Position numbers and translations under genes: made by a program. The notes beneath the pieces are model-generated. The model saw nothing but the letters and a program-made list of their open reading frames with translations. It was not told the DNA's origin and did no database searches. A stretch of DNA of 39,957 nt, taken from assembly GCA_945949735.1 (NCBI GenBank), contig CAMFFO010000006.1, forward strand, positions 1-39,957, given 5' to 3'. This DNA comes from an uncultured Clostridia bacterium. GTDB lineage: Bacteria; Bacillota; Clostridia; Oscillospirales; Oscillospiraceae. Shown here piece after piece: positions 32,601 to 39,957 of this stretch (position 1 is the first letter of the stretch; the number at the start of each line of letters is the position of its first letter).

Positions 32601-33837
32601 GGAGTTCACCCGGGAGATGTACGATGAGGGCTACACCATCCTCGCCCCGCAGATGAGTCCCATTCATTTTGATCTTCTGGAGCCGGTGTTCCGCAAATTC
32701 GGCTTTCATGTCGTGGTGCTGGACAACGATAACCGCAGCGCCATTGATACGGGGCTGAAATATGTGAACAATGACGCCTGCTTCCCGTCCATTACGACAG
32801 TGGGGCAGATCATGGAAGCGGTGCTGTCGGGAAGGTATGACACCGATAAGCTGGCCGTTATCATGACCCAAACCGGCGGCTGCTGCCGGGCCAGCAACTA
32901 TGTGGGCTTCATCCGCAGAGCGCTGGACAAAGTCGGGCTGTCCCACATTCCCGTGATCTCCCTGAACGCCAACGGCATGGAAAAGAACGAGGGCTTCAGG
33001 ATCCCGCCGAAGCTGCTGCTGGCCGCGGCAAGGGGAATTGTATACGGCGACCTGTTCATGCGGTGCGTATACCGGGTGCGTCCCTATGAGTGCGTCCCCG
33101 GTTCTGCCAACGCGCTGCATGAAAAATGGAAAACCATCTGCATCGATTCACTGGTCAATGAACACACGGCATGGCCCTATCCAAAGGTCTGCCGCGGCAT
33201 TGTGGAGGATTTTGACACGTTGCCCATCCATGAGGACCTGAAAAAGCCGAGGGTGGGCGTTGTGGGAGAGATCCTGGTCAAGTATATGCCCCTTGCCAAC
33301 AACCACCTGGTGGAGCTGCTGGAAAAGGAAGGCGCGGAAGCGGTGGTTCCGGATCTGATGGATTTCCTCAACTACTGCGTTTTCAACGGGGATTACAAGC
33401 ATAAGTTCCTGGGGAAGAATTGGACGTCGTCCTTTAACGCCAAGGTTGGAGTGGACGCCATCCGGACGCTGCGGAAGCCCGCCATTGACGCGCTGGAGAA
33501 GAGCCGCCGCTTTGAGCCGCCGATGCCCATTGAGCAGGTGGCGGACCTGGCGAAGCCCTTCCTGTCCATCGGCAATCAGTATGGAGAGGGCTGGTTCCTG
33601 ACCGGAGAAATGGTGGAGCTGCTCCTTTCCGGCGTTCCCAACATTGTGTGTATCCAGCCCTTTGCCTGCCTGCCGAACCATGTGGTGGGGAAGGGCGTCA
33701 TCAAAGCGCTGCGCAAAGCCCATCCGGACGCCAATATTGTGGCGGTGGACTACGACCCCGGCGCCTCGGAGGTGAATCAGCTGAACCGGATCAAGCTGAT
33801 GCTGTCCGCCGCGGAAAAAGCGATGAACCTGGGTTAA
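29608..33837 (+). CDS. giant 2-hydroxyacyl-CoA dehydratase activase-like protein
   Basis: A 1409-residue multidomain protein. Two ASKHA-type activator domains stand in tandem: GIDIGSTTVKLV (9-20) with CAGGTGSFIDQM, and FLGIDAGSTTTKIAL (about 320) with NEACSSGCGSFIENF. A Cys-rich linker CRGCANSC (about 604) leads to a DUF2229/HgdB-like region (LNIYENYPFWATFFEKLGF, about 673) that continues to the C terminus. HgdC-type activators use ATP and a [4Fe-4S] cluster to fire an electron into 2-hydroxyacyl-CoA dehydratases. The large fused form is common in clostridia but its client is usually unclear. GAGG precedes the ATG at 29608. Its TAA stop lies within the first bases of repeat copy 3. Confidence 0.88.
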   Translation: MEQKEYRAGIDIGSTTVKLVIVDSEKKILFGEYRRHCAHTQETLAELLREAGERLGDIALRVKITGSGSINLGKALGIGFVQEVVAVASALQAAAPQTDVAIELGGEDAKIIYFTGGLEERMNGVCAGGTGSFIDQMASLLQTDARGLNEEAANYKQIYPIAARCGVFAKTDIQPLINEGASRADLAASIFQAVVNQTISGLACGKPIRGRVAFLGGPLHFLPELKRAFVRTLRLTPETAIDPPNSHLFAAMGAALEADNAEPRAIRDLITALDAGVEMAFEIKRLSPLFGSREEYEAFCLRHSRAVVRKTELAAYEGDCFLGIDAGSTTTKIALIGGEGELLFSYYANNQGNPVKTAQEALAKLRQELPPGASIRRSCSTGYGESLLKAAFHLDEGEVETVAHCTAASFFDKDVDCVLDIGGQDMKCIKLKNGAVDTILLNEACSSGCGSFIENFAASLGYTAGAFAREALFAGNPVDLGTRCTVFMNSNVKQAQKEGASVSDISAGLAYSVIKNALYKVIKLASPEELGSHVVVQGGTFYNQAVLRAFEKIAGIEAVCPDIAGIMGAFGAALIAKERFRGQQSGMLPLEEALNLTHTTATTRCRGCANSCMLTVSRFSNGQKHITGNRCERGAGGSKQAAAPNMVAFKRNRIFDYKPLENPARGTIGIPRVLNIYENYPFWATFFEKLGFRVLLSPLSDRKLYELGMESIPSESECYPAKLAHGHVEWLIRNGVKTIFHPCVFYEHQETENAQNHYNCPIVVSYPENLKNNVEAVAKGEVRYIRPFIAMTDEKTAADRLVRLCKEEWDIPEKETRAAVSAAWAEQQRAKEDIRAEGRRLLGQMEQRGGRGIVLAGRPYHIDPEINHGIPEMIASYGLTVFTEDSIPVDFQPSRPIRANDQWVYHSRLYTAAEFVSGRDDLELIQLNSFGCGLDAVTTDQVCEILEKSNKLYTVLKIDEVNNLGAARIRIRSLLAAMDQRKKQGISACPEPLEYRRAEFTREMYDEGYTILAPQMSPIHFDLLEPVFRKFGFHVVVLDNDNRSAIDTGLKYVNNDACFPSITTVGQIMEAVLSGRYDTDKLAVIMTQTGGCCRASNYVGFIRRALDKVGLSHIPVISLNANGMEKNEGFRIPPKLLLAAARGIVYGDLFMRCVYRVRPYECVPGSANALHEKWKTICIDSLVNEHTAWPYPKVCRGIVEDFDTLPIHEDLKKPRVGVVGEILVKYMPLANNHLVELLEKEGAEAVVPDLMDFLNYCVFNGDYKHKFLGKNWTSSFNAKVGVDAIRTLRKPAIDALEKSRRFEPPMPIEQVADLAKPFLSIGNQYGEGWFLTGEMVELLLSGVPNIVCIQPFACLPNHVVGKGVIKALRKAHPDANIVAVDYDPGASEVNQLNRIKLMLSAAEKAMNLG

Positions 33838-34002
33838 GGCAACACCGCACAATTGCGTCAGCGGATCTCAGCGGATCTTTTGCACCATTTCTGCAGTTTC
33901 AAAAACGGGAAATACATACAGTATTCCCCCGTTTTTGAAACTTTGAACTGGCACAAAATCTCTCGCTGAGCTTCCTTGCCGAATTATGCGGTGCAGCCTT
34001 AA
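33834..34002. repeat. TTAAGGCAACACC element, copy 3
   Basis: The ends are TTAAGGCAACACCGCACAAT and TGCAGCCTTAA. The central stem is CAAAAACGGGAAATAC/GTATTCCCCCGTTTTTG, which differs from copies 1 and 2 at three paired positions with matching changes on the other side. It supplies the stop codon of the activase gene. Confidence 0.88.
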
Positions 34003-34022
34003 GACGCTCCAAACGAAAATGG

Positions 34023-34085
34023 CCGAGGGATTTTGGACTCTGGTTTTCCCAAATGGGAAACCGGAGACCAAAATCCCTCGGTTTT
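34023..34085. terminator. long palindrome between convergent genes, terminator-like
   Basis: CCGAGGGATTTTGG...GGTTTTCCC and its complement GGGAAACC...CCAAAATCCCTCGG form a stem of about 27 pairs with few mismatches and a four-base loop, followed by TTTT on the plus strand. It lies between the activase (plus) and the membrane-protein gene (minus) and could stop transcription from both. Confidence 0.7.
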
Positions 34086-34119
34086 GCGTTTACGCAGGAC
34101 AGCGATTGGGCCGGAGGGC

Positions 34120-34157
34120 AAATTGTCAATCCGGCGGAGCCGTTCAAACAACAATTT
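34120..34157. repeat. right-end remnant of a type III element
   Basis: AATTGTCAATCCGGCGGAGC followed by CGTTCAAACAACAATTT matches the right end of the element at 28263-28450 and has no left partner nearby. Confidence 0.6.
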
Positions 34158-34194
34158 GCCTGCCTGAATGGAAGAGGATCAACTGGATTTCCGG

Positions 34195-35286
34195 TTACTG
34201 CGCAAGCTGGGTGCACAGCTCCTGGATTTGCTGGCGGGTGAGGATCACTGTGGTGTTGTCCTCGGTATAGGGGTTCAGGTCGCACTGACGCATGGTGTCC
34301 GCAGGGCAGAAGCGCAGCGCCTCCTGTGCCATGGCGCAGGCTTGTGAGCGCTGGATGGGGGGCTGAGATGACAGATTCAAGGCGAGCTTGTAGGCGATGC
34401 GGCAGCGAGCCACCGGCAGAGCAATGCCCATGAGCCGATTCCCCTTTTCATCGGGCTGGCGGATGTAGTACTTGGAGGTCATGCGGAGCATTTCCCGGGC
34501 TTCCTGCATCTGTTGCCGGGTACCCTGGTTGTTTCCGGCGTCGATACTGGCCATTACAATGTGCAGGAACAGCCAGAATACGCGCTGGTCCAGCTTGTCG
34601 GGGGATGCGTCAGGGTCAACCTCCAGAGCGCGCAGCGCGGATTGAACGGCCTTTTTCCGGCTGTCAAAGGAGAAATCCCGAATGGTGGCCGCGTAATTCA
34701 GGTGCACCTGGGCCAGGTTCTCTTTCAGCTTCGGGTACTGGGGATTTTTGGCGTACAGAGTCTCCAGACGGGTGGCGCATTGCAGGTAGATCTGGGGGTC
34801 CTTCTGAGTATTGCGGTTGCAAATCTCAATAACCTGCTGAAGCTCGGTCTCTGGTGTGTTCTGAGAGGGGGCGGGGGAGGGTGTTTGCGGTGTGACCGGC
34901 TTCTGGGGTGCGGGCTTGGAGATGGTTTGCGGCTGCGCGCTCTGGGGCTTGTTCTCAATGGCAGCAGCGGCGGCGGGATTGATCTTCCGGATGGCATTCA
35001 GGGTCTGCTTTGTTGGGTTTTTCTGGTAGACGGCAATGGCAACCTCACGGGAGGCCACAGCCTGGGCAATAACACCGGATTCTTCCAGGTTTTTCCACCA
35101 CTTCTTGAAGGACTTGCGGACGCTGATCTGCTTCCCCAACAGAAACAAGGGAATGGAAATCACAAGAAAGACGATGCCCATAAGAATTTCTTTGTCCAAA
35201 AGGGCGAGGATTCCCATCATGGCCAATCCGCTGGCGAAGATACTGACAAGAGATGCCAAAAAAGAATTCTTGTAATAGAAAATCAT
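34195..35286 (-). CDS. membrane-anchored protein of unknown function
   Basis: A 363-residue protein I do not recognise. Two membrane spans lie near the N terminus (about 8-28 and 34-51, ending GIVFLVISIPLFLLGKQ), then a basic segment (KKWWKNLEES), a Pro/Gln-rich linker at about 115-147 (KPAPQKPVTPQTPSPAPSQN) and an alpha-helical C-terminal part with TPR-like spacing (QIYLQCATRLETLYAKNPQYPKL; KKAVQSALRALEVDP). Helical repeats on a flexible linker suggest a protein-interaction scaffold at the inner face of the membrane. A GGAG site lies only about 4 nt before the ATG. It appears monocistronic. Confidence 0.65.
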   Translation of the reverse strand: MIFYYKNSFLASLVSIFASGLAMMGILALLDKEILMGIVFLVISIPLFLLGKQISVRKSFKKWWKNLEESGVIAQAVASREVAIAVYQKNPTKQTLNAIRKINPAAAAAIENKPQSAQPQTISKPAPQKPVTPQTPSPAPSQNTPETELQQVIEICNRNTQKDPQIYLQCATRLETLYAKNPQYPKLKENLAQVHLNYAATIRDFSFDSRKKAVQSALRALEVDPDASPDKLDQRVFWLFLHIVMASIDAGNNQGTRQQMQEAREMLRMTSKYYIRQPDEKGNRLMGIALPVARCRIAYKLALNLSSQPPIQRSQACAMAQEALRFCPADTMRQCDLNPYTEDNTTVILTRQQIQELCTQLAQ

Positions 35287-35329
35287 GTTTCTCCATTCCC
35301 TTCCAAGGCATAGGCCCAGTAAACATTCT

Positions 35330-35579
35330 ATGCATATCGGCTTAAGTCAGCAAGCCATCAAATTGGTGTTTGTTGATTTTCGAACACGTTACGTTTTTGC
35401 TGTAGGGGAGGCATTGATGCCTCCCGCGAACGCGGTACGTTTTCGCCTAACGGTGCGAAAAATCGGGACGTTTCACCGCCGGGAGGCATGAATGCCTCCC
35501 CTACAGTGTTTTTTGCAACGTTCCCAAAACAGCCCGACAAACACCAATTTGTCGTACTGCTGAGTTAACCCGATAAGCA
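35330..35579. repeat. type II palindromic element (GTAGGGGAGGCAT arms)
   Basis: The extended ends are TGCATATCGGCTTAAGTCAGC and CTGCTGAGTTAACCCGATAAGC, with AAATTGGTGTTTG (35360) and AAACACCAATTT (35550) inside. The interior is CTGTAGGGGAGGCATTGATG and its complement. It has the same architecture as the element at 4778-4954 with a different arm word (GGAGGCAT versus GGCGGCTA). It lies upstream of the membrane-protein gene. Confidence 0.85.
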
Positions 35580-35620
35580 CAAAAAATGAAATATTGCGCT
35601 TCGTCGATAAAAACAGTTGT

Positions 35621-35664
35621 TTCCCCCAAACCCCTCAGCTTGCGCTGAGGGGTTTGGGGGAAAT
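35621..35664 (-). terminator. terminator of the rpsB-tsf operon
   Basis: TTCCCCCAAACCCCTCAG and CTGAGGGGTTTGGGGGAA form an 18-bp perfect stem. On the minus strand it is followed, after a short spacer, by TGTTTTTATC. Confidence 0.8.
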
Positions 35665-35668
35665 GAAA

Positions 35669-36598
35669 TTACTTGCTGGCGCTGGCGATCTGCGCGGCGA
35701 CTTCATCGGCGAAGTTCTCTTCCTTCTTCTCAATGCCTTCACCCTTGATGTAGTGAATGGCATCCACGAAGGTAACCTTGCCGCCCAGCTTCTTGGCAGC
35801 GTCGGCAATGTAGCCGGCGACATCGCCCTTATAGAGGTCGGAACGGACGAACTCCTGCTGCAGCAGGCAGGACTCCTTGTAGAAGGCAGCCATCTTGCCG
35901 GCAGCGATCTTCTCCTTGACAGCGGCGGGCTTGGAAGCCATCTTGGGGTCGTTGTCCATCAGAGCCACCTGCACGGCCAGCTCCTTGTCAACGTCAGCCT
36001 GAGGCACCTGAGCCTTGTCCCAGTACTTGGGGGACATGGCGGCGATCTGCATGGCTACGTTCTTGCCGATCTCGGTGGGATCGATGCTGCCCTCCACGGC
36101 CAAGTTCACCAGAACACCGTGGGTGCCGCCGGCGTGGACGTAAGCCACGGAGGTGTTGGTATCGAAACGGGCGAAGCGGCGGATCTGCATGTTCTCGCCG
36201 ATGGACATGACCTTCTCCTGCATGATCTCAGTGACGGTCAGGTCGGTGCCGGGGTACTTGCAGCCCTTCAGAGCCTCCACGTCGGCGGGGTTCTGAGTGG
36301 CAACGATGGTAGCCAGATTCTTGACCAGATCCAGGAAGGCATCGGTCTTGGCGGCGAAGTCGGTCTCGGAGTTGACCTCGATGACCACGCCCACGCCATC
36401 GATGACGGCGGCGTAAGCCACGCCCTCGGCGGCGATACGACCGGCCTTCTTGGCGGCCTTGGCCAGGCCCTTCTCACGCAGCCAGTCAACGGCCTTGTCC
36501 ATGTCGCCGTCGGTGGCCTGCAGGGCCTTCTTGCAGTCCATCATGCCGACGTTGGTCATTTCACGGAGCTTCTTAACGTCCAGTGCGGTAAAAGCCAT
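35669..36598 (-). CDS. tsf: elongation factor Ts
   Basis: A 309-residue translation elongation factor Ts, the nucleotide-exchange factor for EF-Tu. The N-terminal UBA-like domain (ALDVKKLREMTNVGMMDCKKAL, about 4-25) is followed by VNSETDFAAKTDAF (about 75-88), the EF-Tu-contacting TDFVA-type motif, and the dimerisation/core region to the C terminus. The start at 36598 has AGGAGG upstream. It lies 30 nt downstream of rpsB, the almost universal bacterial order. Confidence 0.98.
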   Translation of the reverse strand: MAFTALDVKKLREMTNVGMMDCKKALQATDGDMDKAVDWLREKGLAKAAKKAGRIAAEGVAYAAVIDGVGVVIEVNSETDFAAKTDAFLDLVKNLATIVATQNPADVEALKGCKYPGTDLTVTEIMQEKVMSIGENMQIRRFARFDTNTSVAYVHAGGTHGVLVNLAVEGSIDPTEIGKNVAMQIAAMSPKYWDKAQVPQADVDKELAVQVALMDNDPKMASKPAAVKEKIAAGKMAAFYKESCLLQQEFVRSDLYKGDVAGYIADAAKKLGGKVTFVDAIHYIKGEGIEKKEENFADEVAAQIASASK

Positions 36599-36628
36599 TT
36601 TCGTATCCTCCTAAATTCTCTGTCTGAA

Positions 36629-37366
<738 letters not shown>

Positions 37367-37492
37367 TTTCAATTTCTCCTTTTGTTTTTCCTCCACCCCG
37401 ATCATCCCGCAAGGCCCGTCCGAAAAGACACTGGGGCCGGCGATCCCCGGGTGTGTGGTTTGTGATGTCATGGGCAGAGCCCACGCCGGACT

Positions 37493-37521
37493 ATTATAGC
37501 CGAAGAATACTGATTTTGCAA
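37493..37521 (-). promoter_or_regulatory. promoter of rpsB-tsf
   Basis: On the minus strand TTGCAA (37521-37516) and TATAAT (37498-37493) are separated by 17 bases. The leader of roughly 120 bases before rpsB contains GC-rich inverted segments that might serve S2 autoregulation, but no known leader motif was recognised. Confidence 0.75.
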
Positions 37522-37596
37522 GCATTATTTCCGTTAGATTTGAAAAATATTCTTGTTCTTGCAAATAAGCAGAGTGGAAAGAAACGGAAAAGACAA

Positions 37597-37845
37597 ATGG
37601 GTATTCACACTGGCGGCTTTCCTGAGCTGCACAACAATTTACCTCAGTATATGTTGGCAAAAGAAAATCGTTGCACCCCGGAATATGTCCGCAGTCAAAT
37701 GCGGAATGCCCCGGACGAGGCTTTCCCCAATCCGGATCCCGGTGTCCGGGCAGCTTGGAATGCCTTTCGGGCAAAAGGGCGAAATCCTTCCATGGAGGAA
37801 TTTATAGAACACATGGCGGATATGGCCGGGCTTGAAGATTCCTGA
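37597..37845 (+). CDS. small protein of unknown function
   Basis: An 82-residue frame with protein-like composition: [59 protein letters not shown] and a C-terminal [14 protein letters not shown]. Strong third-position bias and a stop just before a terminator support a real gene. The ribosome site is weak (ACGGAAAAGACAA), so an upstream non-ATG start is possible. It is divergent from rpsB and convergent with the ABC exporter. I do not recognise the family. Confidence 0.5.
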   Translation: MGIHTGGFPELHNNLPQYMLAKENRCTPEYVRSQMRNAPDEAFPNPDPGVRAAWNAFRAKGRNPSMEEFIEHMADMAGLEDS

Positions 37846-37850
37846 CCATG

Positions 37851-37873
37851 AAAACGCCGCCCGTCGGGGCGGC
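37851..37873. terminator. bidirectional terminator
   Basis: AACGCCGCC and GGCGGCGTT form a GC-rich stem between the small plus-strand gene and the minus-strand ABC gene. The minus strand ends GTTTTC and the plus strand GTTCGGTTATTT. Confidence 0.65.
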
Positions 37874-37879
37874 GTTCGG

Positions 37880-39643
37880 TTATTTCATGGCTTCCAGAGC
37901 CAGGGCGTTCTGGGTTTTATACAGCTGGGCGTAGATGCCGTCCGTTTGCAGCAGCTCTTCGTGGGTGCCGCACTCGGCGATTTCCCCGTCGGCGATGGAC
38001 ACGATCCGGCTGGCGCTGCGGATGGTGGAGAGCCGGTGGGCGATGATCAGGGTGGTTCTGCCCACGGCCAGATTGTCAAAGGCCCGCTGGATTTTGGATT
38101 CCGTCACGGAGTCCAGGGCGGAGGTGGCCTCGTCCAGAATCAGGATGGGGGGATTCTTCAGGAAAATCCGGGCGATGGCAATGCGCTGCTTCTGTCCGCC
38201 GGAGAGCAGGGTGCCCCGCTCTCCCACGAAGGTGTCGAAGCCCTGGGGCATGGCCAGGATATCGTCATAGATCTCGGCCTTTTTGGCGGCCTCCACTACC
38301 TCCTCCAGGGAGGCCCCGGGCTTTCCGTAGCGGATGTTCTCCAGCACCGTGTCGGCGAACAGGAACACGTCCTGCTGTACGATGCCGATGTTTTCATGGA
38401 GGCTCGTCTGGGTGACCTTGCGGATGTCCAGGCCGTCAATGGAAATGTGTCCCGACTGCACATCATAGAACCGGGGAATCAGCTGGCACAGCGTGGTCTT
38501 GCCGCCGCCGGAGGGGCCTACAATGGCGATGGTCTCCCCGGGCTGGACCTCCAGTGTGGCGTTTTTCAGCACGTCCAGATCCCCTTCGTAGGCGAAGGAC
38601 ACGTTTTCCACCTGAATGTGGCCCTGGACATTGCTGAGGGGCCTGGCATCCGGCGCGTCCTGGATGGTGGGCTCGGCGCGCATGACCTCCACAAACCGGC
38701 TTAAGCCCGCGAAGCCGTTGGCGAACATCTCCGAAAAGCCGGAGAGCTTGCGCATGGGGTTGACGAAGGAGGAGATATACAGGGTAAAGGTGAGAAGATC
38801 CCGGTAGTCCATCCGATCCTGCATCACATACCAGCCTCCGAAGCCGATGACCACCACATTGAGGCTGCACAGGAAGAACTCTATGCTGCTCTGGAACATA
38901 CCCATGGCCTTGTGGAATTCCCGCTTGGAAGTCTTGAACTGTTCGTTGGCCGCGCTGAACCGGGCGCTTTCCACCGCTTCGTTTCCAAAGGCCCGGGAAG
39001 TGCGGAAGCCGGAAAGGCTGCTCTCGATCTCCTGGTTGATGTGGCCCACCTTTTCCTTCGCCACCTGGGAGGCACGTGCCATCCGCCCCCGCATGGTCAT
39101 CACGACGATGAGGAACACAGGAATCATCAGCGCGACCACCACGGCCAGCCGCCACTGGATCCGCGCCATGACCACCAGCGCCCCCACAATGGTCAGCACC
39201 GAGGTAATGAGATCCTCCGGCCCGTGGTGGGCAAGCTCCGTCAGTTCAAAGAGATCCGAGGTCAGCCTGGACATCAGCTTGCCGGTGCGGTTATTATCGT
39301 AGAAATCGAAGCTCATTTCCTGCATATGCCGGAACAGATCCGCCCGGATGTCCGCCTCCACCCGGATGCCGAAGGTGTGACCATAGTAGGCCACAATGTA
39401 GTTGAGCAGCGACCGGAGCACATAGCACGCGATCACCGCGGCCATAACGATAAAAAAGGTGCGGTACAGCTTCCCCGGGAGCATATCGTACAGCGCGCTG
39501 CGGGTCACCAGCGGGAAGGCCAGGTCAATGGCCGCGATGCTCATGGCGCACAGTACATCCACGGCGAATAGCTTCTTGTGTTTTCCGAAATAGCGCAGAA
39601 AAATCACCAGCGGCGAAAGGCGCTGATAGTCCTTGGTGGTCAA
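37880..39643 (-). CDS. ABC exporter, fused permease and ATPase
   Basis: A 587-residue half-transporter of the MsbA/multidrug type. An N-terminal six-span membrane domain (LFAVDVLCAMSIAAIDLAFPLV, IVMAAVIACYVLRSLLNYI and further spans to about 290) is followed by a nucleotide-binding domain with GPSGGGKTT (Walker A), the Q-loop IVQQDVFLF, the LSGGQKQR signature, ILILDEATSALD (Walker B) and the switch His in IIAHRLS. It should work as a homodimer; the cargo is unknown. The start is a TTG at 39643 with AGGAGG 7 nt upstream. No second half-transporter is adjacent. Confidence 0.93.
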   Translation of the reverse strand: MTTKDYQRLSPLVIFLRYFGKHKKLFAVDVLCAMSIAAIDLAFPLVTRSALYDMLPGKLYRTFFIVMAAVIACYVLRSLLNYIVAYYGHTFGIRVEADIRADLFRHMQEMSFDFYDNNRTGKLMSRLTSDLFELTELAHHGPEDLITSVLTIVGALVVMARIQWRLAVVVALMIPVFLIVVMTMRGRMARASQVAKEKVGHINQEIESSLSGFRTSRAFGNEAVESARFSAANEQFKTSKREFHKAMGMFQSSIEFFLCSLNVVVIGFGGWYVMQDRMDYRDLLTFTLYISSFVNPMRKLSGFSEMFANGFAGLSRFVEVMRAEPTIQDAPDARPLSNVQGHIQVENVSFAYEGDLDVLKNATLEVQPGETIAIVGPSGGGKTTLCQLIPRFYDVQSGHISIDGLDIRKVTQTSLHENIGIVQQDVFLFADTVLENIRYGKPGASLEEVVEAAKKAEIYDDILAMPQGFDTFVGERGTLLSGGQKQRIAIARIFLKNPPILILDEATSALDSVTESKIQRAFDNLAVGRTTLIIAHRLSTIRSASRIVSIADGEIAECGTHEELLQTDGIYAQLYKTQNALALEAMK

Positions 39644-39679
39644 TCCAATTCCTCCTGTCTACCGTGTCCTTGGAATGAT

Positions 39680-39915
39680 AAATTGGTGTTTACAAGTGCG
39701 CACCTGAAATAATGCTGTCATTGCGAGCCAGTGCGCACACTGGCGTGGCAATCCCCCGGTTGAAAGGAACCAGGTAACGATTACCGCCAAAAATCGCGGA
39801 GTTTCCCATTTTTCGGGTGCTATTCGGTACGTTTTCCATCTAACTGGGGGATTGCCACGACCAGTCTGCGGACTGGTCTCGCAATGACAGCGTTAATTCG
39901 GTAAACAACAATTTA
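39680..39915. repeat. type I palindromic element, copy F
   Basis: The ends are AAATTGGTGTTTA and AAACAACAATTTA. The left minor hairpin is CCAGTGCGCACACTGG and the right CCAGTCTGCGGACTGG. The centre is oriented like copy A. It lies in the leader of the ABC exporter gene, between the gene and the likely promoter at the window end. Confidence 0.88.
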
Positions 39916-39943
39916 TCGTCCTTCCGGTATTTTGATCCGCCCT

Positions 39944-39949
39944 ATTATA
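39944..39949 (-). promoter_or_regulatory. -10 box of a promoter reading into the ABC exporter
   Basis: TATAAT on the minus strand lies at 39949-39944. A matching -35 would fall beyond the end of the window, so this is only half of a promoter. Confidence 0.4.
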
Positions 39950-39957
39950 CATGATTC

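Noticed and set aside
30787-33120. 777-codon minus-strand open frame
   Set aside because: It is antisense to the giant activase gene, and its His/Gly/Val-rich composition is typical of a shadow frame.

Overview
The window looks like a chromosome segment of a gut-type, anaerobic, moderately high-GC Firmicute, most likely a clostridial relative of the Oscillospiraceae. The reasons are strong AGGAGG ribosome sites, an LplB/YtcP-type sugar ABC system without its own ATPase, GlpP, a giant 2-hydroxyacyl-CoA dehydratase activase, a CooC-type ATPase, a C_GCAxxG_C_C redox protein, and many palindromic intergenic repeats. The taxon is inferred from gene content only. No rRNA, tRNA, CRISPR array, transposase or phage gene was seen.

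Layout. (1) Bases 1-9400, minus strand: a glycan-side-chain and uptake operon. It is read from a promoter near 9297 through an MBL-fold hydrolase, a CE1-like esterase, two sugar ABC permeases, a solute-binding lipoprotein, a truncated Nif3-like gene, a pectin-acetylesterase-like gene and a second esterase. A LacI-type regulator (9388-10356) sits just upstream, and operator-like palindromes overlap both its own promoter and the operon promoter. (2) 10600-13521, plus strand: a redox module of nitroreductase, HTH/ferredoxin-like protein and CooC-type ATPase with an extra N-terminal Cys motif. It is headed by a consensus promoter and a leader that ends in an intrinsic terminator. (3) 13610-23235, plus strand: a sugar catabolic operon of FucI/AraA-like isomerase, aldose-epimerase-like protein, aldo/keto reductase, ureidoglycolate-lyase-like cupin, class II aldolase, PfkB kinase and GPH symporter, again behind a leader terminator, followed by a GH42/GH35-like glycosidase. 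The set reads as a complete ketose-1-phosphate route (import, anomer conversion, isomerisation, phosphorylation, aldol cleavage, aldehyde reduction). It resembles the sulfo-EMP or deoxy-sugar design but uses different enzyme families. (4) 23493-29033: glpP, ychF, an apparent orphan transcription unit at 26282-26629, a cysteine-peptidase-like gene overlapping a C_GCAxxG_C_C gene, and a TetR regulator. (5) 29608-39643: the giant activase, an unknown membrane protein, tsf and rpsB, a small unknown protein, and an ABC exporter.

Two mobile-looking repeat families run through the intergenic space. One has an AAATTGGTGTTTG/CAAACACCAATTT terminal inverted repeat that encloses at least three unrelated palindromic interiors. 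The other is a ~170-bp element ending in TTAAGGCAACACC, with compensatory stem changes between copies. Copies sit in operon leaders and between cistrons. One truncates a gene and another supplies a gene's stop codon.
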